Source: CAZUNO01 sp964621445 [NCBI: Candidatus Hadarchaeota archaeon]
Lineage (GTDB): Archaea > CAYQAE01 > CAYVLA01
Length of the DNA stretch: 64,000 nt
Direction: 5' to 3'
Assembly (NCBI GenBank): GCA_964621445.1
Contig: CAZUNO010000009.1
Location: 1 to 64,000 of the forward strand
Below, piece after piece: positions 36,288-44,348 of this stretch. How positions within the stretch are numbered: position 1 is the stretch's first letter; each line of letters opens with the position of its first letter. A model generated the notes under the pieces. It did not search any database. It saw nothing but the letters and a program-made list of their open reading frames with translations, and had not been told where the DNA came from. Position numbers and translations under genes: made by a program.

Positions 36288-37220
36288 TTGTCCTCGCAGA
36301 ACATTCTGGTGGAGTCACACGGACATAGGACGCCATTCTCTAAGGGTATTCTTGCACAGTCCCTAAAGGCGGCTGGAATAGACGAGGCATCAGCCAACCG
36401 TATAGCTAGGAATATTGAGGGCCATCTTCTAGAGGAGGAGAAGTACAAAGTTCAGCGTAGAGAGATAAGAAAACTCGCAGTGGAGCACATTGAGTCCCTC
36501 ATAGGGGAGAGCGGGGCCGAGAAGTATTTGACCTGGCGTCAACTCCAGCATGGACGCGAGCCGATGGTCATTCTCATAAGCGGTGCCACAGGTGTAGGCA
36601 AGTCCACCACAGCAGCTCAGCTAGCCCATCGGCTGGGCATAATGCATGTGATAGGGACTGATGCGGTGAGAGAGGTCATGAGAAAGATCATATCTCCCGA
36701 TCTGATGCCCACTCTACACCTATCTTCCTACACGGCCTGGAAGGCGCTCAAGACACCTGGAACCGGGGGAAAGGACTCCACTGTTGCAGGCTTTGAAAGG
36801 CATGCAAAATATGTTCTTGTAGGGGTTGAGGCGGTCATAGAGAGAGCCCTGAGAGAGGGGCTCAGCATAATTATCGAGGGAGTGCACCTGGTACCGGGTT
36901 TCATACGTAAGGAGATAATGAACCGGCCCAACGTCGTATTGGTCGTTGTCACTGCCAGCGGGGAGGAGCAGCACCGGAGTCGCATGTATACAAGGTCCGA
37001 GTCGATAGCCACCAAGCGACCCGTTGATAGCTATATAAAGGAGTTCTCCAGGATCCGCACTATTCAGAACTATGTGGTAAAAAGGGCAAAGGAAAAGGAC
37101 CTCCTAATCATCCAAAACGACGCAATAGAGGAGACCATCGACAAGGTATTCGAAGAGGTAATGAGCCGAGCTAGAAAGATAGTCTTCGACAAGAAAACAA
37201 ATGAAAAGGAAGAGGACTAG
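36288..37220 (+). CDS. 2-phosphoglycerate kinase with ATP-cone-like N-terminus
   Basis: The 310-residue protein has an N-terminal ATP-cone-like region (about 1-90; GHRTPFSKGILAQSLKAAG) and a P-loop kinase domain with LISGATGVGKSTTAAQLAHR, IGTDAVREVMR and IIIEGVHLVPG. It matches the methanogen 2-phosphoglycerate kinases that make 2,3-bisphosphoglycerate, precursor of the thermoprotectant cyclic 2,3-diphosphoglycerate. The cyclase gene is not seen here, so the product may instead be used differently. TTG at 36288 follows GGAGG. It lies 73 bases after pgk. Its stop codon shares CTAG with the convergent L10e gene. Confidence 0.87.
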   Translation: MSSQNILVESHGHRTPFSKGILAQSLKAAGIDEASANRIARNIEGHLLEEEKYKVQRREIRKLAVEHIESLIGESGAEKYLTWRQLQHGREPMVILISGATGVGKSTTAAQLAHRLGIMHVIGTDAVREVMRKIISPDLMPTLHLSSYTAWKALKTPGTGGKDSTVAGFERHAKYVLVGVEAVIERALREGLSIIIEGVHLVPGFIRKEIMNRPNVVLVVVTASGEEQHRSRMYTRSESIATKRPVDSYIKEFSRIRTIQNYVVKRAKEKDLLIIQNDAIEETIDKVFEEVMSRARKIVFDKKTNEKEED

Positions 37221-37948
37221 ACGAGCTCCTCTTCTACCAGATCCGGCTCCTCCGGACGCAGACCTTCCAGACCCTCTTCACCCTCAAGGCCTTCAACGCC
37301 TTCAATGGCTTCGCCCGGCTCGATTCCAAGGAGAGCGGCTTCTGCAGCTGCCCTTTCCCTGGCTTCCTCCTTCTTCCTTCGGGCCTCACGTTCCTCTTCC
37401 AGCTTCTCAAGTTCTGCTATTCTATCCAGCTTGGATTCGTCAACTTCCACGTACTCGATATCGCTGTGGCAAGGCATGGGGAGCTTCATTCTGGCCCTTC
37501 TGAGGGATTCGCGTGCTATGGATTCCTTATTCTCATAAACCCATACCGACATTAGCGGTTGTCCCTTCTGGACCCTTGCCGCACATCCAACGGGTCTGCC
37601 GAAGGAACCTCTCATTCCCGTCTGATATCTATCGGCTCCGGCCCCCGTGGCCATGGAGTTCTCCCTCAGTATGTGATGTGGATAGACCCTTATTTTGAGA
37701 TGGTAGCCCCACTTCTCGGTTGCCTTCATTAGGTACCTGTTGGCCATTACCCTTGATGCCTCGAGGGAGTTATGCCGGACTTGACCCATTTCATCGGCGT
37801 ACAGCGTTGCCTTTACGGGAAACTTCGCGGTTCTTGCCCCCATATCGAAGGTCACTATCTTCTTTCCGGGAATCCCGCTTATATACTCCTTTTTGGTATA
37901 GGGCCTTCCCTTCAACTGTCTATAGCATCTATTGGGTCTTACTGGCAT
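37217..37948 (-). CDS. rpl10e: ribosomal protein L10e (uL16) with a long acidic C-terminal tail
   Basis: The large-subunit protein is recognised by MPVRPNRCYRQLKGRPYTKK, FPVKATLYADEMGQVRHNS, LKIRVYPHHILRENSMATGA and DRYQTGMRGSFGRPVG. I chose ATG 37948 (MPVRPNRCYR), the conserved N-terminus. The normal domain ends near residue 175. About 65 extra residues follow: a charged, probably coiled-coil Glu/Arg/Ala stretch (EEEREARRKKEEARERAAAE) and a Gly/Glu-rich acidic tail. This extension is not typical of the family as I know it. Confidence 0.95.
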   Translation of the reverse strand: MPVRPNRCYRQLKGRPYTKKEYISGIPGKKIVTFDMGARTAKFPVKATLYADEMGQVRHNSLEASRVMANRYLMKATEKWGYHLKIRVYPHHILRENSMATGAGADRYQTGMRGSFGRPVGCAARVQKGQPLMSVWVYENKESIARESLRRARMKLPMPCHSDIEYVEVDESKLDRIAELEKLEEEREARRKKEEARERAAAEAALLGIEPGEAIEGVEGLEGEEGLEGLRPEEPDLVEEELV

Positions 37949-38042
37949 GAACATCAACTCGATGAAATTATTCCCTAAACTACGGCCGGAAGCAAAGGTA
38001 GGTTTTCGCCATTTTAAATATTTTCACATCCAGGCCAGGTTT

Positions 38043-39221
38043 CTAATTGGGCAGGTCCCTCTGGGAGAGTATCTTCAAATCAGGCGGCTTCTTGGTGACG
38101 TTTCCTATCTTCGCACCCACAACATACCTTACATTAGCGACCGATCCAACGTCGATCAGCCTCTGGGTGACGATCCCGTCAAGGATAACCGCCATTACCC
38201 CTTCTGAGCCCTTGAAGGTGGAGATGAGCTTGGAGACGTCGACCTCGGCCATTACATCAAGTTCCTTGTCTAGGAGCTTGGCCTTTCGGGAACCCTGTAT
38301 CTCGTTGAATACCTCACTGAACTTCTTCATCTCGGAGCTATCTTCCCTTTTCTTCTTTTTACGCTGCTGGAAGTATTGATCTACTGAAATCCTGTTCTTA
38401 AGGTATTCGATTATCTGCTTTCTACTCATATCCTCGACGCTTTCTCCAGGAGGACCCTGGGCCACGTACGAGATGTCGGCAACCTGGAAGAGCTCCCTGA
38501 GAATGAGTTCTCCTCCCCTGTCTCCATCCACGAAAGCTATGGTCGTCTTCTTCTTCGACAGATTGGCTATCGACTTGGGAATGTTCGTCCCCTCTACCGC
38601 TATGCAGTTCTTGACTCCGGCCTTCAAAAGATTTAGAATATCCGCTCGGCCCTCCACGATTATCAGGGAGTCGGAATCCTTTATCCCGGGGCCGGCCGGG
38701 AGCTTCTCTCGGCCATACTTGGTTATCTCCCCCACCTCAAAGGACTGCTTTAGCTCGCTGCTAATCTCAGAGGTATCTATGGTGACGTCCTCGAATAGGG
38801 TGTTCAGAATCTGTTTGGCCCTTTCAACCAGAACTCTCCTCTTCGCCGCCCTGACGTCCTCGATCCTGAGCACATTTATCCGCGCCTCGCAGGGACCGAC
38901 CCTGTCCACCGTCTCCAGAGATGCGGCTAGAATTGCCGTATCTATCTTATCCAGGCTACTCGGAAGTCTAATAACCCCGGTAGAACGGCCGCCTCTGGAC
39001 TTTATCTCCGCCTCGATTCTTCCTATCCTGCCCGTCTTTAGCAGTTCCCTGAGATCCAGATCATCCCCGAGCAAGCCCTCGGTCTGGCCGAAAATGGCAC
39101 CTATGACATCGGGTCTCTCAACAACGCCATCGGTCTCTATCTGCGCATAGATTTCGTACTTAGTCGTCGACTCTGCTTGATCCTCGATATTCTTCTTATT
39201 CTTCTTATTCTTCTTTGACAT
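38043..39221 (-). CDS. dnaG: archaeal DnaG-like primase (TOPRIM)
   Basis: The 392-residue protein has an N-terminal Lys/Asn-rich patch, a conserved archaeal domain (IGRIEAEIKSRGGRSTGVI) and a TOPRIM domain with SLIIVEGRADILNLLKAG (catalytic Glu) and TIAFVDGDRGGELILREL (DxD-like). The C-terminal part contains MAVILDGIVTQRLIDV. In archaea this protein is associated with the exosome and can prime. It sits beside ribosomal and RNA-related genes, typical of housekeeping blocks. Confidence 0.95.
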   Translation of the reverse strand: MSKKNKKNKKNIEDQAESTTKYEIYAQIETDGVVERPDVIGAIFGQTEGLLGDDLDLRELLKTGRIGRIEAEIKSRGGRSTGVIRLPSSLDKIDTAILAASLETVDRVGPCEARINVLRIEDVRAAKRRVLVERAKQILNTLFEDVTIDTSEISSELKQSFEVGEITKYGREKLPAGPGIKDSDSLIIVEGRADILNLLKAGVKNCIAVEGTNIPKSIANLSKKKTTIAFVDGDRGGELILRELFQVADISYVAQGPPGESVEDMSRKQIIEYLKNRISVDQYFQQRKKKKREDSSEMKKFSEVFNEIQGSRKAKLLDKELDVMAEVDVSKLISTFKGSEGVMAVILDGIVTQRLIDVGSVANVRYVVGAKIGNVTKKPPDLKILSQRDLPN

Positions 39222-39328
39222 GTGACCACCAAAATATCAACACAATTTACATTACTGGACTCGAAATGCGAAAGGAAAAGTACAGTAACCCAGGATGAAT
39301 TACCGACCACCTGTGGAATGAGCCACTA

Positions 39329-39607
39329 TCAGGACCCATCCGAGGGTAGATTTTCAATAACCCTATCAACTACATCTTCATTGATGTAGATTCGAACCAA
39401 TTTTCTCCGACTTCTTCTACCACGTACAATCTCGATATTTTTTGTACCAAATACCTTGTAAAGGATCCCGAGCAGCTCCCTGTTTGCTTTTCCCTTCTTA
39501 GCGGGTGAAGTTACCTTGACCTTTATTTCATCCTCCTTTCTTTGAATCGATGAACGAGCTGAGTTTGGCGAAACTCTAACTCTTACGAGCTTTTCATTTC
39601 TTCCCAT
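39329..39607 (-). CDS. DUF167 / UPF0235 (YggU-like) protein
   Basis: The 92-residue small alpha/beta protein has the conserved pattern VRVRVSPNSARSSI, EIKVKVTSPAKKGKANRELL and GRRSRRKLVRIYI. The family is widespread and its role is unknown. It lies directly downstream (minus strand) of the structured-RNA candidate and could share its transcript. Between them is a run of twelve G on the plus strand. Confidence 0.88.
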   Translation of the reverse strand: MGRNEKLVRVRVSPNSARSSIQRKEDEIKVKVTSPAKKGKANRELLGILYKVFGTKNIEIVRGRRSRRKLVRIYINEDVVDRVIENLPSDGS

Positions 39608-39640
39608 GCTACTACGTCCGTTCCCCGCAAGGGGGGGGGG

Positions 39641-39819
39641 GGCGCCTGTAACCTTCTACACTAACTCCTGGGCTTCATCGTACGGGTTAATCCTCCCTCG
39701 ACCCAGATGTCCTCGTGGAAGGATATATCGGCGCCTCCCTGTTGCTATGCGGGGTTGTCCGCCAGATCATCGTCTTAGGATTGACCAGTAACTCTCCGTG
39801 GGACCCAAACGTATAGCAA
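39641..39819 (-). ncRNA. candidate structured RNA with two helical domains, family not identified
   Basis: There is no reading frame worth naming here, but strong nested pairing. Domain 1 is closed by TTGCTATACG (39819-39810) with CGCATAGCAA (39751-39742), ten positions with one mismatch. Domain 2 is closed by GGCGCC (39735-39730) with GGCGCC (39646-39641), then CCTTC/GAAGG, CAC/GTG and an inner CTGGG/CCCAG stem. A canonical TATA box upstream predicts a start within a few bases of the first helix, which argues for a real transcript. The sequence ACA follows the 3' side of domain 1, as in H/ACA guides, but a kink-turn is not clear. It does not match SRP RNA, RNase P RNA, 5S rRNA or the riboswitches I know. 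Confidence 0.52.
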
Positions 39820-39838
39820 TATTACTATTGTTGCGTCC

Positions 39839-39847
39839 TATAAATAA
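39839..39847 (-). promoter_or_regulatory. TATA box of the structured-RNA candidate
   Basis: Minus-strand CTTATTTATA preceded by AAAAA is a strong archaeal core promoter. The expected start, about 25 bases downstream (near 39817), coincides with the first helix of the RNA candidate. Confidence 0.65.
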
Positions 39848-39933
39848 GTTTTTCGTACGGATAAAAACCGCGCCTTCGCGAAATCCATGAAACAGGCCTT
39901 GAGGAAATTCCGAGGACCGGCATTCAAATCGGG

Positions 39934-39943
39934 AGATATATAT
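39934..39943 (+). promoter_or_regulatory. TATA box of the SpoIIM-like gene, probably leaderless
   Basis: AGATATATAT is centred about 30 bases before the GTG at 39969, with no Shine-Dalgarno in between, so the transcript probably begins at or next to the start codon. Confidence 0.55.
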
Positions 39944-39968
39944 CAGAAATGCCCTTAGTAGAGTTCCA

Positions 39969-40556
39969 GTGTTAACAAAATCGGTTATCAGGCGAAAGCT
40001 GGTACTGCTAGCCCTGGGAATCTACATGATTGGATTCGCCCTCGGAGTGGCGATGAAGCTCAACTATCCTGAAGCCGCCGGAATGATAGAGGACCAGATT
40101 TCAAGGATATCGGCCCAGTTCGAGGATATTGAGAGCCCGGTTAGGATCTACTCCAAGATACTTCTGCATAATCTGGCCGTTTGCGCCATAATGTCCTTTG
40201 CCGGCATAATATTCGCCCTTCCGCCCCTCTTCATTCTATTCATAAACGGTATTCCCCTTGGAATCGTTCTCTCCGGGTCGGACAAACCCTTATGGGTATT
40301 TCTCACCGCCATACTACCTCACGGGGTATTTGAGCTATCGGCCACCTTCATTGCCGGTGCTTTGGGAATCCTATTGGGGGTCGACGCCTTCCAGCTGATT
40401 CAGAACTGGATGAAGGGAGAAGGAGAAGCCTCCACGAGGATACTTCTCTCCGACCTCAGGAAGATACTCAAGGCATTTGCCCTGGTAATAATCCTTCTGG
40501 CCGTTGCCGCCGGTGTTGAAACCTTTCTCTTCTTCTTTTATCGGGCCAGCGCGTAG
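39969..40556 (+). CDS. SpoIIM/DUF95-family membrane protein
   Basis: The 195-residue protein has about five helices. The family signature LFINGIPLGIVLS and ILPHGVFELSATFIAGALG (Pro-His-Gly-x-x-Glu) is clear. Archaeal members are common and functionally unassigned; bacterial SpoIIM acts in membrane remodelling during sporulation. The GTG start appears leaderless. It is convergent with the zinc-ribbon gene, with adjoining stops. Confidence 0.88.
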   Translation: MLTKSVIRRKLVLLALGIYMIGFALGVAMKLNYPEAAGMIEDQISRISAQFEDIESPVRIYSKILLHNLAVCAIMSFAGIIFALPPLFILFINGIPLGIVLSGSDKPLWVFLTAILPHGVFELSATFIAGALGILLGVDAFQLIQNWMKGEGEASTRILLSDLRKILKAFALVIILLAVAAGVETFLFFFYRASA

Positions 40557-40862
40557 TCACATTAGCCAGGTGAAGTGAAACTTTATTTCACAGTTGGGGC
40601 AGGTATAGAAACCTCCCTCATACCTTACCTTCCGGTGTCCGCAGTTGGGGCAGAATCTTACCATTATCTTGAGGTCCGCATCCCTCACATACCAGCCTGA
40701 ACCGACCCTGAAGAAAAGGTCCTCTTCCTTGAGTACTTCCCTTAGTTCAGACGTCCTGTCCGACTTCAAGCCGATGGCTTTTCTGAGATCCCCAAGACGC
40801 ACCGGGTTCCTCTTTCTCCTGATGTAGGTCTCTGCCCTTTTCTTCAGACTATCTTTCTTCAC
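40557..40862 (-). CDS. winged-helix plus zinc-ribbon protein
   Basis: The 101-residue protein has an N-terminal HTH-like part (KRNPVRLGDLRKAIGLKSDR; VGSGWYVR as wing) and a C-terminal zinc ribbon, CPNCGHRKVRYEGGFYTCPN followed by C. It is likely a nucleic-acid-binding or transcription/translation-associated protein. I do not recognise a named family. Confidence 0.68.
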   Translation of the reverse strand: MKKDSLKKRAETYIRRKRNPVRLGDLRKAIGLKSDRTSELREVLKEEDLFFRVGSGWYVRDADLKIMVRFCPNCGHRKVRYEGGFYTCPNCEIKFHFTWLM

Positions 40863-40904
40863 GGAAATAGATGTAATGGACCCCTTATATCTTGATCGAA
40901 AATG

Positions 40905-40932
40905 AAAAAAACCAGGGCGGGTTACCGCCCTG
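40905..40932 (-). terminator. terminator hairpin after the BMP importer operon
   Basis: On the minus strand CAGGGCGG-TAAC-CCGCCCTG is a perfect 8-base stem with a 4-base loop, followed by GGTTTTTTTCA. It lies just after the BMP-protein gene and should end the importer transcript before the zinc-ribbon gene. Confidence 0.75.
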
Positions 40933-40955
40933 AATGGTTGCTTTTAGTGCAGAGT

Positions 40956-42245
40956 TCACTCTAGACTTCCGACCACGTTGTCAGCGAGCCAATCTAGAGA
41001 CCAAAGGGTCTGGATGCTAGCTCTCTTTCCTTCCTCTATCTTTAACTCGCCATTCTGGTCATAGATGGGACCGGTGAATGGATCGAAGCCGACGTTGACG
41101 TCCTTCATCTGCTCAACCCTCTTCATGACCAGGTCATAGACGCTGATCTCGCCCAAAACCTCGTCATTCACCGTCACCGCCTTGAGGGCAGACTCGAACT
41201 TAGGATTGATGGGAGTGCCAAATTCTGCTCCCAGTTCGACTCCTCCCTCTGCCAGGAGCCAGTTATAGTCCCTAGCATCCCACGTATCGGTGTACAACCT
41301 CATGATGATCTGTTCGTACAATCTCTCCCAGTGTACCAGCTGACCGCTAACACACGAGTCTTCCCCGTACTCCTGCATCGGACTATAGTGGCTGAACGAG
41401 TATATCGTATTGCCAGAATCCGTGTTCTGTTCCGCAATCTGTACTATGGTTGGAGAATCCTCGGTGAAGGCGAACACGTCACACCCCTCGGCGATCAGAG
41501 CATTGGCGGCCTCGGTGGCCTTATCCGGATTGTACCAGTCCTTTATCCACCTTACATGGACATCAGCCTCGGGGTTTACCTCCTTTGCTCCGATGGCAAA
41601 CGCATTGATGTGTCGCTTGACCTCGGGTATCGGGAAGGCGCCCACATACGCCAATTTATTGCTCTCAGTGAGCGCTCCTGCCATCAGCCCATTCAGGTAG
41701 TAAAGCTGGTAGAAATCGGCAAAGTAGGTACCCAGATTCTCCCTGCGCTCATACCCGGAGCAGTGCATCAGTAGTTTATCAGGGTTATTTTCGGCGTATT
41801 CCACGGTGGGGACCATGAAATCGAAGCTCGTGGTGAACACCATGTCGCATTTCTCCTCATCGAAGAGTCGCCGTATTGCATCAAGGCAGTCAGCCTTGGC
41901 AACGTCCTCAACATACACAGTTTCCAGCCACGGGAACTTGTCCTCAACATGGAGACGCCCTTGCTCGTGGGCATGGGACCATCCGTAGTCTCCGATCGGC
42001 CCCACATAGATGAAGCCAACCTTGAGCTTTGCCGATTCCTTTAGAATATCGGGCGAAACTTCCGATATGGCATCCTTGATATCCTGTTCACCGGCCGTTT
42101 CCAGATATTGCTCGACATCGCTTTGGGTTACGTTCTCTGCACCCTTTCCAGGGGCCATGTAGTAGGCCACCCCGGCCGCAATTACTGCAACCACGATGGC
42201 CACTACCACATACCCAACATAATTTGTAGATTCAGAAGATTCCAC
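40956..42245 (-). CDS. BMP-family (PnrA-like) substrate-binding protein of an ABC importer
   Basis: The 429-residue protein has an N-terminal membrane anchor (YVGYVVVAIVVAVIAAGVAY), not a lipobox, then a short helical linker and the BMP domain: LKVGFIYVGPIGDYGWSHAH, DMVFTTSFDFMVP, and a region rich in Trp and Asp. BMP proteins bind purine nucleosides or related ligands. It follows the permease genes by about 70 bases on the same strand and ends at a strong terminator. With the ATPase and two permeases it forms a complete importer. Confidence 0.9.
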   Translation of the reverse strand: MESSESTNYVGYVVVAIVVAVIAAGVAYYMAPGKGAENVTQSDVEQYLETAGEQDIKDAISEVSPDILKESAKLKVGFIYVGPIGDYGWSHAHEQGRLHVEDKFPWLETVYVEDVAKADCLDAIRRLFDEEKCDMVFTTSFDFMVPTVEYAENNPDKLLMHCSGYERRENLGTYFADFYQLYYLNGLMAGALTESNKLAYVGAFPIPEVKRHINAFAIGAKEVNPEADVHVRWIKDWYNPDKATEAANALIAEGCDVFAFTEDSPTIVQIAEQNTDSGNTIYSFSHYSPMQEYGEDSCVSGQLVHWERLYEQIIMRLYTDTWDARDYNWLLAEGGVELGAEFGTPINPKFESALKAVTVNDEVLGEISVYDLVMKRVEQMKDVNVGFDPFTGPIYDQNGELKIEEGKRASIQTLWSLDWLADNVVGSLE

Positions 42246-42330
42246 TCGGCCCTCTCCTATGGCGCTGTTCAGCGCCCAATTTGGACCAAACCCTTGTCAT
42301 TGAAATAGATTTTGCCGCTTTCGGATCCCT

Positions 42331-43260
42331 TCACTGTTCCTCCCGGGAATAGGAAGTGGATAAAGCCCCAGGGGCACCCATCCGCTTTCTTATGGACTCC
42401 TTGGATATGATAACCAGGGTTATCATAGTCACCAGGTAAGGTAAGGCCTGGAGAAGGCTGGTGTGCACTCCAAGGGGCTGAAGTTTGTAGGGAAGGACGA
42501 AGAGAAGCCCGAACATGTAGGAAGCGGCTATTGCCCTCAGTGGTCGCCAAAATGCGAAGATGGTTAGCGCTATCACAATCCACCCCCTCCCACCGCTCAT
42601 CCCCTGAGTCCAGGAGGGCACGTAGGCCAGGGAGAGGTAGGCACCCGCCAGTCCGGCCAAAAGTCCGCCTATGTATACGCTTAGATGTCGAACCCTGTAT
42701 ACGTTGATCCCTGAAACGTCTGCCGCGGCGGGATTCTCCCCACATGATCTGATATTTAGACCCAATCTGGTTCGAAAGAGGACAAACCACCCCAGCACTG
42801 CAATAATTAGCGAGAGGTAGACCAAGGGATCCTGGTTAAATAGAATCTTGCCCAGTATGGGTATCCTGGAAAGTAGGGGTATCTCCAAGGGGTCCAGGGT
42901 AGCCCCCGGGGGTTTTCCAACATAGCTCTTGCCAAGCAGGCCACTGATGCCTAGGCCCAGCATGGTCAACGCCAGGCCGGATACAACTTGATTTGCCCTA
43001 AGGTTTACAGTGGCCACGCTGTGAACGAGGGAAAGGGCGCCACCAGCGAGTGCTGCAGCGATTAGTCCTAGCCATGGATTTCCAGTGGACAGACATACCC
43101 CAAAAGCAACTACCGCACCCATGCTCATCATGCCCTCAACGCCCAGGTTCAATATTCCCGATCTCTCGGCATAAATCTCCCCTAGCGTCCCCAGAAGCAA
43201 AGGAGTGCCGTAGATGATCATTCTTCGGAGAGTGAATATGGCCTCCTCTTCGAAAGTCAA
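42331..43260 (-). CDS. ABC importer permease, second subunit (nucleoside/BMP type)
   Basis: The 309-residue membrane protein has about nine helices of the branched-chain amino-acid/ribose permease family: TPLLLGTLGEIYAERSGILN, LGVEGMMSMGAVVAFG and CGENPAAADVSGINVYRVR (cytoplasmic coupling loop). The tandem permease layout with a BMP protein is that of YufPQ/PnrCD. Its start overlaps the preceding permease stop by four bases (ATGA). Confidence 0.9.
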   Translation of the reverse strand: MTFEEEAIFTLRRMIIYGTPLLLGTLGEIYAERSGILNLGVEGMMSMGAVVAFGVCLSTGNPWLGLIAAALAGGALSLVHSVATVNLRANQVVSGLALTMLGLGISGLLGKSYVGKPPGATLDPLEIPLLSRIPILGKILFNQDPLVYLSLIIAVLGWFVLFRTRLGLNIRSCGENPAAADVSGINVYRVRHLSVYIGGLLAGLAGAYLSLAYVPSWTQGMSGGRGWIVIALTIFAFWRPLRAIAASYMFGLLFVLPYKLQPLGVHTSLLQALPYLVTMITLVIISKESIRKRMGAPGALSTSYSREEQ

Positions 43261-44348
43261 CCTCTCCCCTCCCTTTCGATCTTGATCTCGTACTTCCTGA
43301 GAATCTCCGTTGAAACCAAAAGTAGAAGTATCAGCCCCATGAATATGTCTATTGACGCCGCCGGGACTCCTCCCGTCCTAACCGCATTACCCCCTACCAG
43401 CAGGCCGGAAACAAATATGGAGGACACCACCACACCGAGCGGATTAAGCCTGGCCAGCCAGGCCACTATAATGGCCGTAAAACCATACCCGGCAGAGATA
43501 TCCAGGGGGTAAGAAAGCTTTCCGTGAACTCCGGCGACCTCTCCCACCCCCGCCAGTCCCGCGAGGCCACCGCTAATCAGCCCGATAATGATCAGGGTCT
43601 TGGCATAGCTGATGCCAGCGTATTTACCGGCCTTTGGATTCTCCCCTGTAACCTTGATCTCATAACCCGACCTCGTCCTGGATAGGAAGAAGTAGAGACC
43701 CAGCGAGGCAACGATGGCCATAATCAGTGTTGGATAGGCGATCCTGGTTCCTGGAAGAAGAGGAACCCTAGCCGCCTGTACAAAGGGGTCCGTGTAGGGG
43801 TAGCCGTGTTGGGTTGGGCCCTTCCAGGGACCGTCCACCAGATAGGTCACGAAGTATATGGCCACATAATTGAGCATGAGAGTGGTGATAACCTCGTTAA
43901 CCTTCAACTTGGCCCTGAGCAGGGCGGGTATCATACACCACGCGGCACCGAGCAGGGACCCCAGGGCAAACATTGCAGGGAGCAGGACCCAGGACGGCGT
44001 CTCCTGAAAAGACAAAGCCAGCCAGGTGGCACCCGCGGCACCCGCGAGTATCTGACCCTCGGCCCCGATATTCCAGAACACGGCGCGAAAGGCGATGGCC
44101 AGGCCTGCCCCACATAGCATCAGGGGGATGGCCTTCCTCATTATCTCCTTCCAACCACTCAGGCTACCGAAGGACCCTAGCAGAATCCTCTCGTAGGCAA
44201 AGATGGGGCTGACCCCTATCAGGGAGAAGAAGAGCCCGCCCAGTATTATGCCCAATATGATCATGGAAACGGTAACCAGGAACCCCTTGCTACCTAGTTC
44301 CTCTTTCCGTCTCCTTATTCTAATCCTGGGAAGCCAACCCATAACCAT
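43257..44348 (-). CDS. ABC importer permease, first subunit (nucleoside/BMP type)
   Basis: The 363-residue membrane protein has a basic N-terminal tail, then about ten helices. Family segments are IPLMLCGAGLAIAFRAVFWN, IGAEGQILAGAAGATWLAL, KVNEVITTLMLNYVAIYFV and GENPKAGKYAGISYAKTLI (coupling helix). It pairs with the next permease as a heterodimer. Start and stop overlap with the neighbours, showing tight operon coupling. Confidence 0.9.
   Translation of the reverse strand: MVMGWLPRIRIRRRKEELGSKGFLVTVSMIILGIILGGLFFSLIGVSPIFAYERILLGSFGSLSGWKEIMRKAIPLMLCGAGLAIAFRAVFWNIGAEGQILAGAAGATWLALSFQETPSWVLLPAMFALGSLLGAAWCMIPALLRAKLKVNEVITTLMLNYVAIYFVTYLVDGPWKGPTQHGYPYTDPFVQAARVPLLPGTRIAYPTLIMAIVASLGLYFFLSRTRSGYEIKVTGENPKAGKYAGISYAKTLIIIGLISGGLAGLAGVGEVAGVHGKLSYPLDISAGYGFTAIIVAWLARLNPLGVVVSSIFVSGLLVGGNAVRTGGVPAASIDIFMGLILLLLVSTEILRKYEIKIEREGRG

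Noticed and set aside
38473-39150. 225-codon plus-strand frame opposite dnaG
   Set aside because: Ser-rich antisense shadow of the DnaG coding region.
39641-39819. Structured RNA as SRP RNA, RNase P RNA or a known riboswitch
   Set aside because: The conserved SRP S-domain motifs, the RNase P P4 motifs and the TPP, cobalamin, fluoride and c-di-GMP consensus strings are not present.
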